Of a DNA stretch of 7,536 nt, positions 1 to 6,349 are shown piece by piece (positions within the stretch are counted from its first letter, which is position 1; the number at the start of each line of letters is the position of its first letter). The notes under the pieces are model-generated. The model was not told the DNA's origin. It was given only the letters and a program-made list of their open reading frames with translations, and made no database searches. The stretch is from Candidatus Gerdarchaeota archaeon (GTDB taxonomy: Archaea; Asgardarchaeota; Heimdallarchaeia; JABLTI01): the NCBI GenBank assembly GCA_016839405.1, contig JAEOUJ010000087.1, positions 1 through 7,536 of the forward strand. The letters are read 5' to 3'. Made by a program: the position numbers and the translations under genes.

Positions 1-76
1 AGGAGTCAGATCGTCGCATGTTCTTCACTTGATGGTGTGGAAGCCTCAGTCTGGGGCGTCTTCGTCATTCTCCTAT
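1..76 (-). ncRNA. Box C/D guide sRNA (2'-O-methylation guide)
   Basis: Read on the minus strand, all four boxes of an archaeal C/D sRNA are present in order. Box C is AUGACGA (62-68), D' is CUGA (46-49), C' is GUGAAGA (22-28) and D is CUGA (6-9). Both guides are exactly 12 nt (50-61 and 10-21), the canonical archaeal length. A terminal stem AGGAG/CUCCU (70-74 with 1-5) flanks boxes C and D, as a K-turn requires. Boxes C and C' each differ from RUGAUGA only at position 5, which leaves the residues of the tandem G·A pairs intact. The D' guide is complementary to CUGGGGCG of the 23S rRNA P loop. The fifth nucleotide before D' falls on the second G, equivalent to E. coli G2251, a known Gm site. 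I found no confident target for the D guide. G+C is 39 of 74, far above the surroundings. The D'-C' spacer (17 nt) is long. The window edge may cut the 3' end. Confidence 0.85.
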
Positions 77-95
77 ATGATATTCTGAATAGATT

Positions 96-112
96 CCCTT
101 TAAGGTTTTGTT
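96..112 (-). promoter_or_regulatory. Candidate TATA/BRE promoter of the C/D sRNA
   Basis: On the minus strand an AAAACC stretch, BRE-like, runs directly into CTTAAAGG, a TATA-like element. It is centred about 26 bp upstream of the expected RNA 5' end near 75-78, the usual archaeal distance. Support is spacing and composition only, and other A+T-rich boxes lie further upstream at 112-126. Confidence 0.35.
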
Positions 113-185
113 TATTTAAGATAAATATTGGCTGAATTTTCTATCATATATTAAAAAAATAATTTGTTACAATATCTTGATAATA

Positions 186-201
186 GAACATTTTATAATA
201 G
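186..201 (+). promoter_or_regulatory. TATA box for a probably leaderless scpB transcript
   Basis: TTTTATAATA (191-200) is centred about 27 bp upstream of the ATG at 222, which places the transcription start at or next to the start codon. No Shine-Dalgarno sequence precedes that ATG (CATCACTAAAAGT). Both facts fit a leaderless archaeal mRNA. The box lies inside the longer reading frame that begins with TTG at 177, which argues against that upstream start. Confidence 0.5.
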
Positions 202-221
202 TAATAATCATCACTAAAAGT

Positions 222-995
222 ATGGACGAACAACTTCCACTTTCCGATGAAGAACTTCAAATGCAAAAGTTGAAAAAACAACAATTAGTTGAAGCAGCAT
301 TATATTTAGCTGGAAGACCAGTAACTCATACTGAACTTTCACAAGTAACTAACATAGATACTTCTGATATAAATACTCTAATAAAAGATTTACAAGAACG
401 CTATCGTCAATCATTTAGTTGTTTTGAGGTAATTGAACTACCAGGAAGAAAGTTTGTATTTCAAGTTAGAGCTGAAATTGGCGAAAATGTTAAAGAAATT
501 ACACTTCAACCACTCCTTACCCTTGCTGAATTACGAACTTTAGCTATGATTGCATATCAACAACCTGTATTACAATCCACTGTTGTAAAAGTTCGTGGTC
601 AACAATCCTACCAGCATATCAAAAATTTAATTCGTAATGGTTTTGTAAAAGCTAATCAAGCAAAACAAACCCTCGAATTAAGAACCACTCCAATGTTTTC
701 TGATTATTTTGGTTTATCCCATGATCAAGGTGTTCTCAAAAGACAACTTGGTTGGAGAACAAAAAGAATAATTAGAGAAAAACGTGTTGAAGAAAGAGAC
801 AGCAGATCAATTGATGAATTTATGAGTCAAATAGGATTGGATGATGAACAAAAAGCATTGGAAGCAGAAAATGATCCCGAATCAAAGATTTCAGTCGATA
901 AAGATTCTGCTCGAGAAGCATTCAAGACTATGTTAGATGATTTAGAAGGACCTGATCCTTGGGTAGATGAAGAAAAAAATAATGAAGAAGAATAA
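222..995 (+). CDS. scpB: ScpB-like segregation and condensation protein
   Basis: The product is a 257-residue homologue of ScpB, the winged-helix (kite) subunit that works with the kleisin ScpA and the SMC ATPase in chromosome organisation. The first winged helix spans about residues 18-95: QLVEAALYLAGRPV opens it as in the bacterial family, followed by the helix-turn-helix region TELSQVTN. The second holds the family's best-conserved block, LTLAELRTLAMIAYQQPV (99-116), then VVKVRG (121-126) and the LIRNGFV helix. PMFSDYFGL (158-165) matches the usual end of the domain. The C-terminal 80 residues are charged and strongly acidic. I chose ATG 222 over TTG 177 because the extra 15 residues are an isoleucine-rich, non-family extension that covers a TATA box. 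No SMC or ScpA gene lies in the window. The gene is convergent with the PRC-barrel gene, 30 bp away. Family assignment is good. Complex formation is inferred. Confidence 0.85.
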   Translation: MDEQLPLSDEELQMQKLKKQQLVEAALYLAGRPVTHTELSQVTNIDTSDINTLIKDLQERYRQSFSCFEVIELPGRKFVFQVRAEIGENVKEITLQPLLTLAELRTLAMIAYQQPVLQSTVVKVRGQQSYQHIKNLIRNGFVKANQAKQTLELRTTPMFSDYFGLSHDQGVLKRQLGWRTKRIIREKRVEERDSRSIDEFMSQIGLDDEQKALEAENDPESKISVDKDSAREAFKTMLDDLEGPDPWVDEEKNNEEE

Positions 996-1025
996 ATTGA
1001 TTATGGATAACTTAAACCATTCTCA

Positions 1026-1724
1026 TTAGTTAAATCTCGTTGAATGTTTGAAAACCTCACCTTTTTGACGTTCAAGTAAGCGCATTTCAACTTGTCCTTC
1101 TAATTTAATTGAATTCAAATATTCTTTTTGCTCATCTATAGTCATTGGTTTATTATCGATTGTTAGTTTTAGTTTGTCTATTGGTACATTCAATCTTATG
1201 TTATTTTCATCTATTGAATCAATTTTTTCAAATGGAAGAAGTAAATCAATATTTTTTCTAAATCCTAAATTTTCCATTAGCTCCTCAAACCATGAACCAC
1301 CAATAATTAAAACAGTCTTACCATTAGATAAAAATCCCATATTGATTATTTTACCAAATTTATTATCTTTAGAATCAAAAATTTTCTTTCTTTTCAAATT
1401 ATTGTATGTAAAGGATTTTTCAGGTATAATTCCTTCTTCTAATTTATGATGCAGTTTCTCTTTAGCAATTTTTACTTCAATTGTATCTTCTTTAACTGCT
1501 GAGATAATATTAATTGGAATTACAGGATCAATATCATCTATTATACCTAAAGATTCACGAAATTCTTCCCATCGTGTTCCACCTATAATGAATGAATGTA
1601 ATTGATGTTCTTGATCAAAAACAACATCAATAATATGTCCTATAGCTAAATCACCAAGACATTTTACAGTCTTTTTTCTTATATCTGATATTGAGTGATA
1701 TTTCAACAATTCAGTAAAACCCAT
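1026..1724 (-). CDS. Tandem PRC-barrel domain protein
   Basis: This 232-residue soluble protein contains two PRC-barrel-like repeats. Repeat one covers about residues 12-95 and repeat two about 107-190. They align visibly: FIIGGTRWEEFRESLG (45-60) against LIIGGSWFEELMENLG (139-154), each followed by an acidic stretch, a [IL]P[IF] strand (PVIPINII, LLLPFEKI) and an end such as IEVKIAKEKL or IRLNVPIDKL. PRC-barrel proteins are common in archaea and usually act as small interaction or RNA-processing accessory modules. The substrate or partner here is unknown. There is no signal peptide or membrane segment. The last 40 residues are charged and outside the repeats. An AAGGTG ribosome site lies 7 nt upstream of the ATG, on the minus strand at 1731-1736. 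The gene is divergent from sucC and convergent with scpB, so it is probably monocistronic. Confidence 0.7.
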   Translation of the reverse strand: MGFTELLKYHSISDIRKKTVKCLGDLAIGHIIDVVFDQEHQLHSFIIGGTRWEEFRESLGIIDDIDPVIPINIISAVKEDTIEVKIAKEKLHHKLEEGIIPEKSFTYNNLKRKKIFDSKDNKFGKIINMGFLSNGKTVLIIGGSWFEELMENLGFRKNIDLLLPFEKIDSIDENNIRLNVPIDKLKLTIDNKPMTIDEQKEYLNSIKLEGQVEMRLLERQKGEVFKHSTRFN

Positions 1725-1756
1725 TTTATAACACCTTAATTGATTTTCACTTTTCT

Positions 1757-1772
1757 TCGTATAAAATTTTCG
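1757..1772 (-). promoter_or_regulatory. Candidate TATA box of the PRC-barrel gene
   Basis: On the minus strand GAAAATTTTATACG contains a TATA-like element centred near 1765. A transcription start about 26 bp downstream would fall near 1738, just ahead of the AAGGTG ribosome site at 1731-1736. The inference rests on position only. Confidence 0.35.
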
Positions 1773-1792
1773 CTTTTATGATACAATTTTAG

Positions 1793-1903
1793 ATTAATTC
1801 TATTATTTAATTTGTAAATATAAGATGACAAAATGCTTTTATTTTATTAAATTTCCCAGAGACTATATCTCAAATCTGAGTTAATAATAAGAATAGAATT
1901 AAT
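1793..1903. repeat. 12-bp perfect inverted repeat in the divergent sucC/PRC intergenic region
   Basis: ATTAATTCTATT (1793-1804) is the exact reverse complement of AATAGAATTAAT (1892-1903), with 87 bp between the arms. The right arm ends one base before the sucC ribosome site, and the left arm lies upstream of the candidate TATA box of the minus-strand gene. The space between is A+T-rich and includes a TTTTATTTTATTAAATTT stretch that could be the sucC TATA region. The arms could be paired operator sites or a chance A+T-rich match. Confidence 0.35.
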
Positions 1904-1904
1904 A

Positions 1905-1910
1905 TAGGAG
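1905..1910 (+). promoter_or_regulatory. Ribosome binding site that fixes the TTG start of sucC
   Basis: TAGGAG lies 8 nt upstream of TTG 1919. An in-frame TAG stop at 1913-1915 sits between them, so the frame cannot begin further upstream, and the conserved N-terminus requires a start here. Confidence 0.75.
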
Positions 1911-1918
1911 ACTAGTCA

Positions 1919-3073
1919 TTGGGTCTTTTACTTGAATTTGAAGGAAAAAAAGTTTTCCAAAAAGCAGGCATACCATTACTACCAGGAAAAGTTGCTAGAA
2001 ACTTAAATGAGGCAATAGATGTAGCTAAAGAATTAGGTTACCCTGTAGTTGTTAAAGGACAAATCCTTCATGGTGGTCGGGGGAAAGCTGGACTAATTAA
2101 AGTCGCGAAGGATGAAGAAGAATTAAAGGAAAAAACTCCAAAAATTCTTGCTGGAACAATTAAGGATATGAAAGTACAAAATGTATTAATTGAAAAGGCT
2201 GCAAAAATCACTAGTGAATTATACATAAGTACAATGTTTGATACGTATTCTCGTGAAATAATTTTCATCATGAGTACAGAAGGAGGAGTAGATATTGAAG
2301 CGGTAGCTGAAAAAACTCCTGAAAAAGTTCGAAAAGAACGTTTTGCAATTGATTTTGACTTTAAAACAAAAAATGCAGAAGACTTAGCTAAAAGCTTAGG
2401 TTTTCAGAGAGATGAATTAAATCAGCTAACAGATATTTTAGTGAAAATGTGGGTAGCAATGCATACAATGGATTTACAATTGGTAGAAATAAATCCATTA
2501 GCAATTTTAGACGATGGAAAAGTAATTGCTCTTGATTCTAAAGTAATCATTGACGATAATGCAATCTTTAGAAATCCTCTCTATCAAGAATTCATGAAAG
2601 ATAGAATTCCTGATGACCCATTGGAAGATAAAGCTGCGAGCTTTGATGTAGCATTTGTACGTTTAGATGGAGATATAGGTATCATTGGAAATGGTGCTGG
2701 ACTAGTAATGGGAACAGTTGATCTTATTGCTGAATTCGGAGGACGACCAGCTAATTTTTTGGATGTTGGTGGTGGAGCAAGCACTGAGAGAGTTCTAAAT
2801 GCTCTTAGTATAGTTAAAGCTGTTGGCGAAGAAGGTGAACCAATTGATGTATTGCTTGTTAATATCTTTGGTGGCATTACAAGATGTGATGATGTAGCTA
2901 AAGCTGTCATTGAGGTTCGAGATAAACTTGGACTTGAAATGCCCTTTGTAGTACGGTTAGTAGGTACAAATCAAAAGGAAGGAGTAGCTATTCTAGATAA
3001 AGCTGGAATGAATGCTTTTACAGAGATGGAACCTGCTGTCAAAAGAGCAGTAGAAATTGCTAAATCAAAATAA
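1919..3073 (+). CDS. sucC: Succinyl-CoA synthetase (ADP-forming) beta subunit
   Basis: This is the nucleotide- and succinate-binding subunit of succinate-CoA ligase, which interconverts succinyl-CoA + NDP + Pi and succinate + CoA + NTP. At 384 residues it is close to the family length (E. coli 388). The N-terminal ATP-grasp domain covers about residues 2-220: [14 protein letters not shown] replaces the usual EYQAKELF start, and [18 protein letters not shown] (41-58) is the nucleotide-binding region. The metal ligands are N192 in VEINPLA and D206 in IALDSK, matching E. coli N199 and D213. The C-terminal ligase CoA domain has [10 protein letters not shown] (279-288) and [16 protein letters not shown] (312-327), including the phosphate-binding GGG. 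The TTG start is forced by an in-frame stop just upstream and supported by TAGGAG. Translation of sucD follows closely. Malate-CoA ligase belongs to the same superfamily, but the archaeal SucD partner makes succinate the better call. ADP rather than GDP use is assumed. Confidence 0.95.
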   Translation: MGLLLEFEGKKVFQKAGIPLLPGKVARNLNEAIDVAKELGYPVVVKGQILHGGRGKAGLIKVAKDEEELKEKTPKILAGTIKDMKVQNVLIEKAAKITSELYISTMFDTYSREIIFIMSTEGGVDIEAVAEKTPEKVRKERFAIDFDFKTKNAEDLAKSLGFQRDELNQLTDILVKMWVAMHTMDLQLVEINPLAILDDGKVIALDSKVIIDDNAIFRNPLYQEFMKDRIPDDPLEDKAASFDVAFVRLDGDIGIIGNGAGLVMGTVDLIAEFGGRPANFLDVGGGASTERVLNALSIVKAVGEEGEPIDVLLVNIFGGITRCDDVAKAVIEVRDKLGLEMPFVVRLVGTNQKEGVAILDKAGMNAFTEMEPAVKRAVEIAKSK

Positions 3074-3088
3074 GTAAAGGTGAAAAAA

Positions 3089-3955
3089 ATGAAAATTCTA
3101 GTTGATAAAGATACTAAAGTACTTGTTCAAGGAATTACTGGAAATCAAGGAACATTTCATACAAAAGCAATGTTAGATTATGGAACAAAAGTAGTTGCTG
3201 GTGTAACTCCAAAAAGAGGTGGTCAAGAGGTACATGGTGTTCCTGTATTTAATACAATAAAAGAAGCCCAAGAAAAACATCAAATTGATGCTTCAGTAAT
3301 TTTTGTTCCTGCAAAATTTACAGCTGGTGCAATTAATGAAGCTATTGATGCAAATATTCCTCTTATAGTCGTTATTACTGAACATGTGCCAGTTTGGGAT
3401 GCTGCTCGAGCAGTTAAAAAAGCAATAGAAAAAGGAATTACTATAATTGGTCCTAATACTCCTGGATTAGTTTCAACTGATGGTTGTAAAATGGGAATTA
3501 TGCCAAATTCTATTTTTAAACCTGGAAAAGTCGGAGTAATCGCAAGAAGTGGAACTTTATCATATGAAGTAATTTGGAACCTAACAAAGGAAGGTTTTGG
3601 TCAAACTACTTGTATTGGTATTGGTGGTGATCCAAGTCATGGGTTAGGTTTTGTTGAAGGTCTGGAGATGTTCGAAAAAGATCCTAATACTAAAGCAATT
3701 GTACTTATAGGTGAAATTGGAGGAACTGAAGAAGAACATGCTGCAGAATATATCAAAAATCATGTATCAAAACCTGTTGTAGCTTTTATCGGTGGTAGAC
3801 AAGCTCCACCAGGAAAGAAAATGGGTCACGCTGGTGCTATTGTTTCTGGAGGTAAAGGAACCGCTGCATCAAAAATACAAGTTTTAGAAGAAGCCGGTGT
3901 TAAAGTAGCTCGACTTTTAAGTGATGTTCCAAAATTACTCGAAGGTAAGTTCTAA
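3089..3955 (+). CDS. sucD: Succinyl-CoA synthetase alpha subunit
   Basis: This 288-residue subunit binds CoA and carries the phosphohistidine of the enzyme formed with SucC. The N-terminal Rossmann CoA-binding domain has VQGITGNQGTFHTKAMLDYG (13-32), GVTPKRGGQEVHGVPVF (38-54) and IFVPAKFTAGAI (71-82). The ligase domain has RSGTLSYE (153-160), GIGGDP (177-182) and IGEIGGT (207-213). The catalytic histidine is H247 in KKMGHAGAI, equivalent to E. coli H246. GPNTPG (121-126) replaces bacterial GPNCPG, and the end SDVPKLLEGKF matches archaeal SucD proteins as I recall them. I chose ATG 3089. A GTG at 3080 would add three residues, but it overlaps AAAGGTGA, which is the ribosome site at good spacing for 3089. 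The gene lies 15 bp after sucC, clearly in the same transcript, and a strong terminator follows. Confidence 0.95.
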   Translation: MKILVDKDTKVLVQGITGNQGTFHTKAMLDYGTKVVAGVTPKRGGQEVHGVPVFNTIKEAQEKHQIDASVIFVPAKFTAGAINEAIDANIPLIVVITEHVPVWDAARAVKKAIEKGITIIGPNTPGLVSTDGCKMGIMPNSIFKPGKVGVIARSGTLSYEVIWNLTKEGFGQTTCIGIGGDPSHGLGFVEGLEMFEKDPNTKAIVLIGEIGGTEEEHAAEYIKNHVSKPVVAFIGGRQAPPGKKMGHAGAIVSGGKGTAASKIQVLEEAGVKVARLLSDVPKLLEGKF

Positions 3956-3958
3956 TTT

Positions 3959-4018
3959 GGAAGATTTTCTTCCTCATTTTTATTTTTTATTTCATTTGAA
4001 TGTTTTTTATTATTTTTA
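3959..4018 (+). terminator. Hairpin plus T-tract terminator of sucCD
   Basis: A perfect 6-bp stem, GGAAGA (3959-3964) with TCTTCC (3968-3973) and a TTT loop, starts 3 bp after the sucD stop. A long T-rich run with several T4-T6 tracts follows to about 4018. The T-tracts alone would be enough for archaeal termination. No gene is visible in the rest of this intergenic stretch up to 4164. Confidence 0.75.
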
Positions 4019-4086
4019 ATTAGTAATATGATAGAATGAAAAGATTTTTTGATGATTAGTGCAAGTGTTAGAAATATGTATTAATC

Positions 4087-4158
4087 ATGTTCTTGAAGAA
4101 TAGATTTATCAATTGATTATGTTAATACATAAATAATAAACGGTAATACATTAGGAGA
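4087..4158 (+). promoter_or_regulatory. Upstream region of the pilus-type operon: palindrome, TATA-like boxes, ribosome site
   Basis: TTCTTGAAGAA (4090-4100) is a perfect 5+1+5 palindrome. It overlaps ATGTTCTTGA (4087-4096), whose reverse complement recurs at 6291-6300 upstream of the platform gene. Several TATA-like stretches follow (4102-4140), and I cannot choose between them. AGGAGA (4153-4158), 6 nt before ATG 4165, is a strong ribosome site. A repressor or activator site is possible but unproved. Confidence 0.4.
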
Positions 4159-4164
4159 ATAGAA

Positions 4165-4656
4165 ATGGCTTCAGAATGGGTTATGTATATCAGTGTTGTA
4201 GCAATTGGTGTCCTAACAATTGCTGGTGTTACATTAAGTTTTAACGCAATCAATACTAATACCCTAGAAAATACAATTGAAATTGGTTTAACTGAAGTTG
4301 TTAACACAATTTCAGAAGAACTGAAAAATGTCCTTGAATTGGGTTTGCAAACAGATCCCCTTACTCGAGTTAATATTAACCGTTCATTAGACATTCCTTT
4401 GCAATTATCTGGTCATGAATACGAAGTTTATTTCAAAATTCTCGTAGGTGCTAAGCACTGGTTTATTGAAGCAAAAGATATTTCAAATACTGATATGGAT
4501 GAAATATTGTTTGAAACTACAATCCCTTGGCAGGATGTCACTCTTACAAGTGTTGGTGGTATAGGTTTACCTGTTATCAGTAGCCTCTATGATCAACATT
4601 TTATTTGTTTCGTTCGTAATGAGGGAACAGAATCTTTTAGAATAATAGTTTGGTAA
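4165..4656 (+). CDS. Membrane-anchored pilin-like / ArlF-ArlG-like protein
   Basis: I do not recognise a named family with certainty. The 163-residue product has a very short N-terminus (MASEW), one hydrophobic segment at about residues 7-26 (VMYISVVAIGVLTIAGVTLSF), an amphipathic helix to about residue 60 (TIEIGLTEVVNTISEELKNV), and then a beta-rich extracytoplasmic domain. LDIPLQLSGHEYEVYFKI (75-92) resembles the strand-rich 'LP..G..Y.v' block seen in archaeal pilin-like proteins. The layout is that of a type IV pilin-like subunit or of the archaellum stator-type proteins ArlF and ArlG. No class III signal peptide is visible (no basic residue plus G or A before the hydrophobic stretch), so prepilin peptidase processing is doubtful. 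The gene begins the cluster and ends 22 bp before the secretion ATPase gene, which supports a role in the same machine. The start is backed by AGGAGA at 6 nt. Confidence 0.6.
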   Translation: MASEWVMYISVVAIGVLTIAGVTLSFNAINTNTLENTIEIGLTEVVNTISEELKNVLELGLQTDPLTRVNINRSLDIPLQLSGHEYEVYFKILVGAKHWFIEAKDISNTDMDEILFETTIPWQDVTLTSVGGIGLPVISSLYDQHFICFVRNEGTESFRIIVW

Positions 4657-4678
4657 TATAGATAGGTGTGCAGAAAAA

Positions 4679-6229
4679 ATGACTGAAAAAACCCCACAAG
4701 ATGAGGATCAATTCAAAGCTGTATCCTCAATAGACTCCGCTCCACTTCTTGAGGAAACATATCCACTAATTCCTCCCTTCAGTTACTGTCTTATTCAAAC
4801 AGACCCACTTTCCAATAGAACTCAATATATTGTAGTTGAAGTTCCATTAGAACAAAAAGAAGAAGAAAAATTCAGCATTATTAAACAAATTCTTATTGAA
4901 GAGCTAGATGTTGATTTCTCTTTATTGAAGGAAAAAGATCGTGCTGCAGAGTATCTTAGAAGAAAAGTTTTTGATATAATTAAAGATTATAATTTAAAAA
5001 TAAAAGAAGAATCATTTGATAGAATTTTGTATTATGTTCAAAGAGATTTGTTAGGTTTTGGAAAAATTGAGCCTATGTTAAAAGATCATATGATTGAAGA
5101 TATCTCTTGTGATGGTGTTGGTGTACCTATCTATGTTTGGCATAGAAAACATGAATCAATCCCAACTAATATCGTATTTGATGATGCCGAAGAATTGGAT
5201 TCATTTGTTATAAAATTAGCTCAACGATCAGGTCGACATATTAGTGTAGCTAATCCAATTGTTGATGCTTCTCTAGCTGATGGAAGTCGTATTAATATTA
5301 CGTATGGTAAAGAAGTTACTCAAAGAGGTTCAACATTCACTATTCGTAAATTTAGATCTGATCCTATGACCATTACAGATTTAATTATGTTAAATACAAT
5401 GGATCCATTAATTGGAGCATTTTATTGGTTTGTAATAGAGAATAGACATTCAGTAATGATTTCAGGTGGTGTTGCATCTGGAAAAACCACATTATTGAAT
5501 TGTATTTCAATGTTTATTTTACCAGATGCAAAAATAATCTCTATAGAAGACACTGCAGAAGTAAATCTTCCGCATGAAAACTGGATTCCTTCTGTTGCAA
5601 GATTAGGTTTTGGTGGAATAGAAAAAGATGGTCGTAAACGAGGAGAAATTTCCATGTTCGATCTATTAAAGGCTGCACTCCGACAGAGACCAGATTTCAT
5701 TTTAGTAGGTGAAATCCGTGGAGAGGAAGCATATATGCTTTTCCAATCTATGGCGACAGGGCATCTTGGTTTAGCAACAATTCACGGTGATTCAGTTGAA
5801 TCAGTGATACACAGACTTGAATCTGAACCAATGAATATTCCAAGAACCTTATTACGTTCACTAGATATTGTTTCAGTACAAGCAAAAGTAAGATTAGGTG
5901 GAAAATTCATGCGACGAACCGTTGAAGTAACTGAGATTGCTGGTGTTGATCCAGTAACAAATGAATTACTAACAAATCCAGTCTTCAAATGGAATCCTCG
6001 AGAAGATAATTTCACTTTCTTTGGTAGGTCCTATATAGTTGAACGTATTCGCGATCAATTAGGATGGACCGACAAAGAATGTTGGGAGGAAATAGAAAAA
6101 AGAAAAATAATCCTTCGATGGATGGTAAAGAAGAAAATCCGTCATTGGCAAGATGTAGCAACTATAATTCGAGAATATTATAGTAACCCACAAAAAACAC
6201 TTGATAGAGCGACTAAAGGATTACAATAA
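4679..6229 (+). CDS. Type II/IV secretion system ATPase, archaeal FlaI/PilB (TadA) family
   Basis: This is the cytoplasmic hexameric motor ATPase that powers assembly of archaeal pili or archaella. Its 516 residues match the archaeal members in length. The N-terminal domain (about 1-240) carries signature blocks LLGFGKIEPML (124-134), IEDISCDGVGVPIYVWHRK (139-157), PIVDASLADGSRINITYG (193-210) and RGSTFTIRKF (216-225). The C-terminal RecA-like domain has Walker A GGVASGKT (263-270), the Asp box EDTAEV (290-295), Walker B FILVGEIRG (340-348) with E345, and the His box GHLGLATIHGDS (361-372). All catalytic motifs are intact. The C-terminal part (about 425-516) is a helical, charged extension typical of archaeal pilus ATPases. 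AGGTG lies 10 nt before the ATG. Pilus versus archaellum cannot be decided from the protein alone, and no other archaellum-specific gene is seen. Confidence 0.93.
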   Translation: MTEKTPQDEDQFKAVSSIDSAPLLEETYPLIPPFSYCLIQTDPLSNRTQYIVVEVPLEQKEEEKFSIIKQILIEELDVDFSLLKEKDRAAEYLRRKVFDIIKDYNLKIKEESFDRILYYVQRDLLGFGKIEPMLKDHMIEDISCDGVGVPIYVWHRKHESIPTNIVFDDAEELDSFVIKLAQRSGRHISVANPIVDASLADGSRINITYGKEVTQRGSTFTIRKFRSDPMTITDLIMLNTMDPLIGAFYWFVIENRHSVMISGGVASGKTTLLNCISMFILPDAKIISIEDTAEVNLPHENWIPSVARLGFGGIEKDGRKRGEISMFDLLKAALRQRPDFILVGEIRGEEAYMLFQSMATGHLGLATIHGDSVESVIHRLESEPMNIPRTLLRSLDIVSVQAKVRLGGKFMRRTVEVTEIAGVDPVTNELLTNPVFKWNPREDNFTFFGRSYIVERIRDQLGWTDKECWEEIEKRKIILRWMVKKKIRHWQDVATIIREYYSNPQKTLDRATKGLQ

Positions 6230-6270
6230 TCTTTTTTTCTCTTTACTGCTAATTTCTTTTTTTTAAAATC
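6230..6270 (+). terminator. T-tract terminator or attenuator after the ATPase gene
   Basis: Two T-tracts, CTTTTTTTCTCTTT (6231-6244) and CTTTTTTTT (6257-6265), follow the ATPase stop directly, without a convincing hairpin. Archaeal RNA polymerase can stop on U-tracts alone. Partial termination here would lower expression of the platform gene relative to the ATPase, unless that gene has its own promoter. Confidence 0.5.
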
Positions 6271-6283
6271 TATTATTATCTAG

Positions 6284-6342
6284 TAATGTATCAAGAACAT
6301 TAAATTTTAAAAGGAATAGGAAATATAACTTACAAAGGAAGG
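6284..6342 (+). promoter_or_regulatory. Candidate operator, promoter and ribosome site of the platform gene
   Basis: An inverted repeat TAATGT-N7-ACATTA (6284-6289, 6297-6302) immediately precedes a TATA-like TTTTAAAA (6305-6312). A strong ribosome site AAGGAAGG (6335-6342) lies 7 nt before ATG 6350. A start about 26 bp after the TATA-like box would give a very short leader. The inverted repeat includes TCAAGAACAT (6291-6300), the reverse complement of a decamer upstream of the first gene of the cluster. Confidence 0.4.
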
Positions 6343-6349
6343 TTAATCT

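Noticed and set aside
6..68. A 20-residue minus-strand reading frame (ATG 66-68 to TGA 6-8) preceded by AGGAGA, which looks like a small gene
   Set aside because: The AGGAG is the 5' arm of the sRNA terminal stem, the ATG is the start of box C and the TGA is part of box D. The C/D sRNA explains every part of it, and the peptide (MTKTPQTEAS...) resembles nothing I know.
177..221. Upstream TTG start giving scpB 15 extra residues
   Set aside because: The extension is isoleucine-rich, has no ribosome site and covers a TATA box placed correctly for ATG 222. The ScpB family does not need it.
1174..1449. Plus-strand open frame antisense to the PRC-barrel gene, and similar antisense frames in sucC, the pilin-like gene and the ATPase gene
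   Set aside because: They are low-complexity, serine- and isoleucine-rich shadows of real genes with recognisable domains, and they have no family features of their own.
3080..3088. GTG start for sucD, three residues earlier
   Set aside because: The GTG is part of the AAAGGTGA ribosome site that is well spaced for ATG 3089, and family proteins align from MKILVDKDT.
1919..3955. SucCD as malate-CoA ligase or an unusual synthetase because of GPNTPG in the alpha subunit
   Set aside because: GPNTPG is common in archaeal SucD as I recall it, the catalytic histidine and the metal ligands are normal, and the lengths are standard. Succinyl-CoA synthetase is the simplest call.
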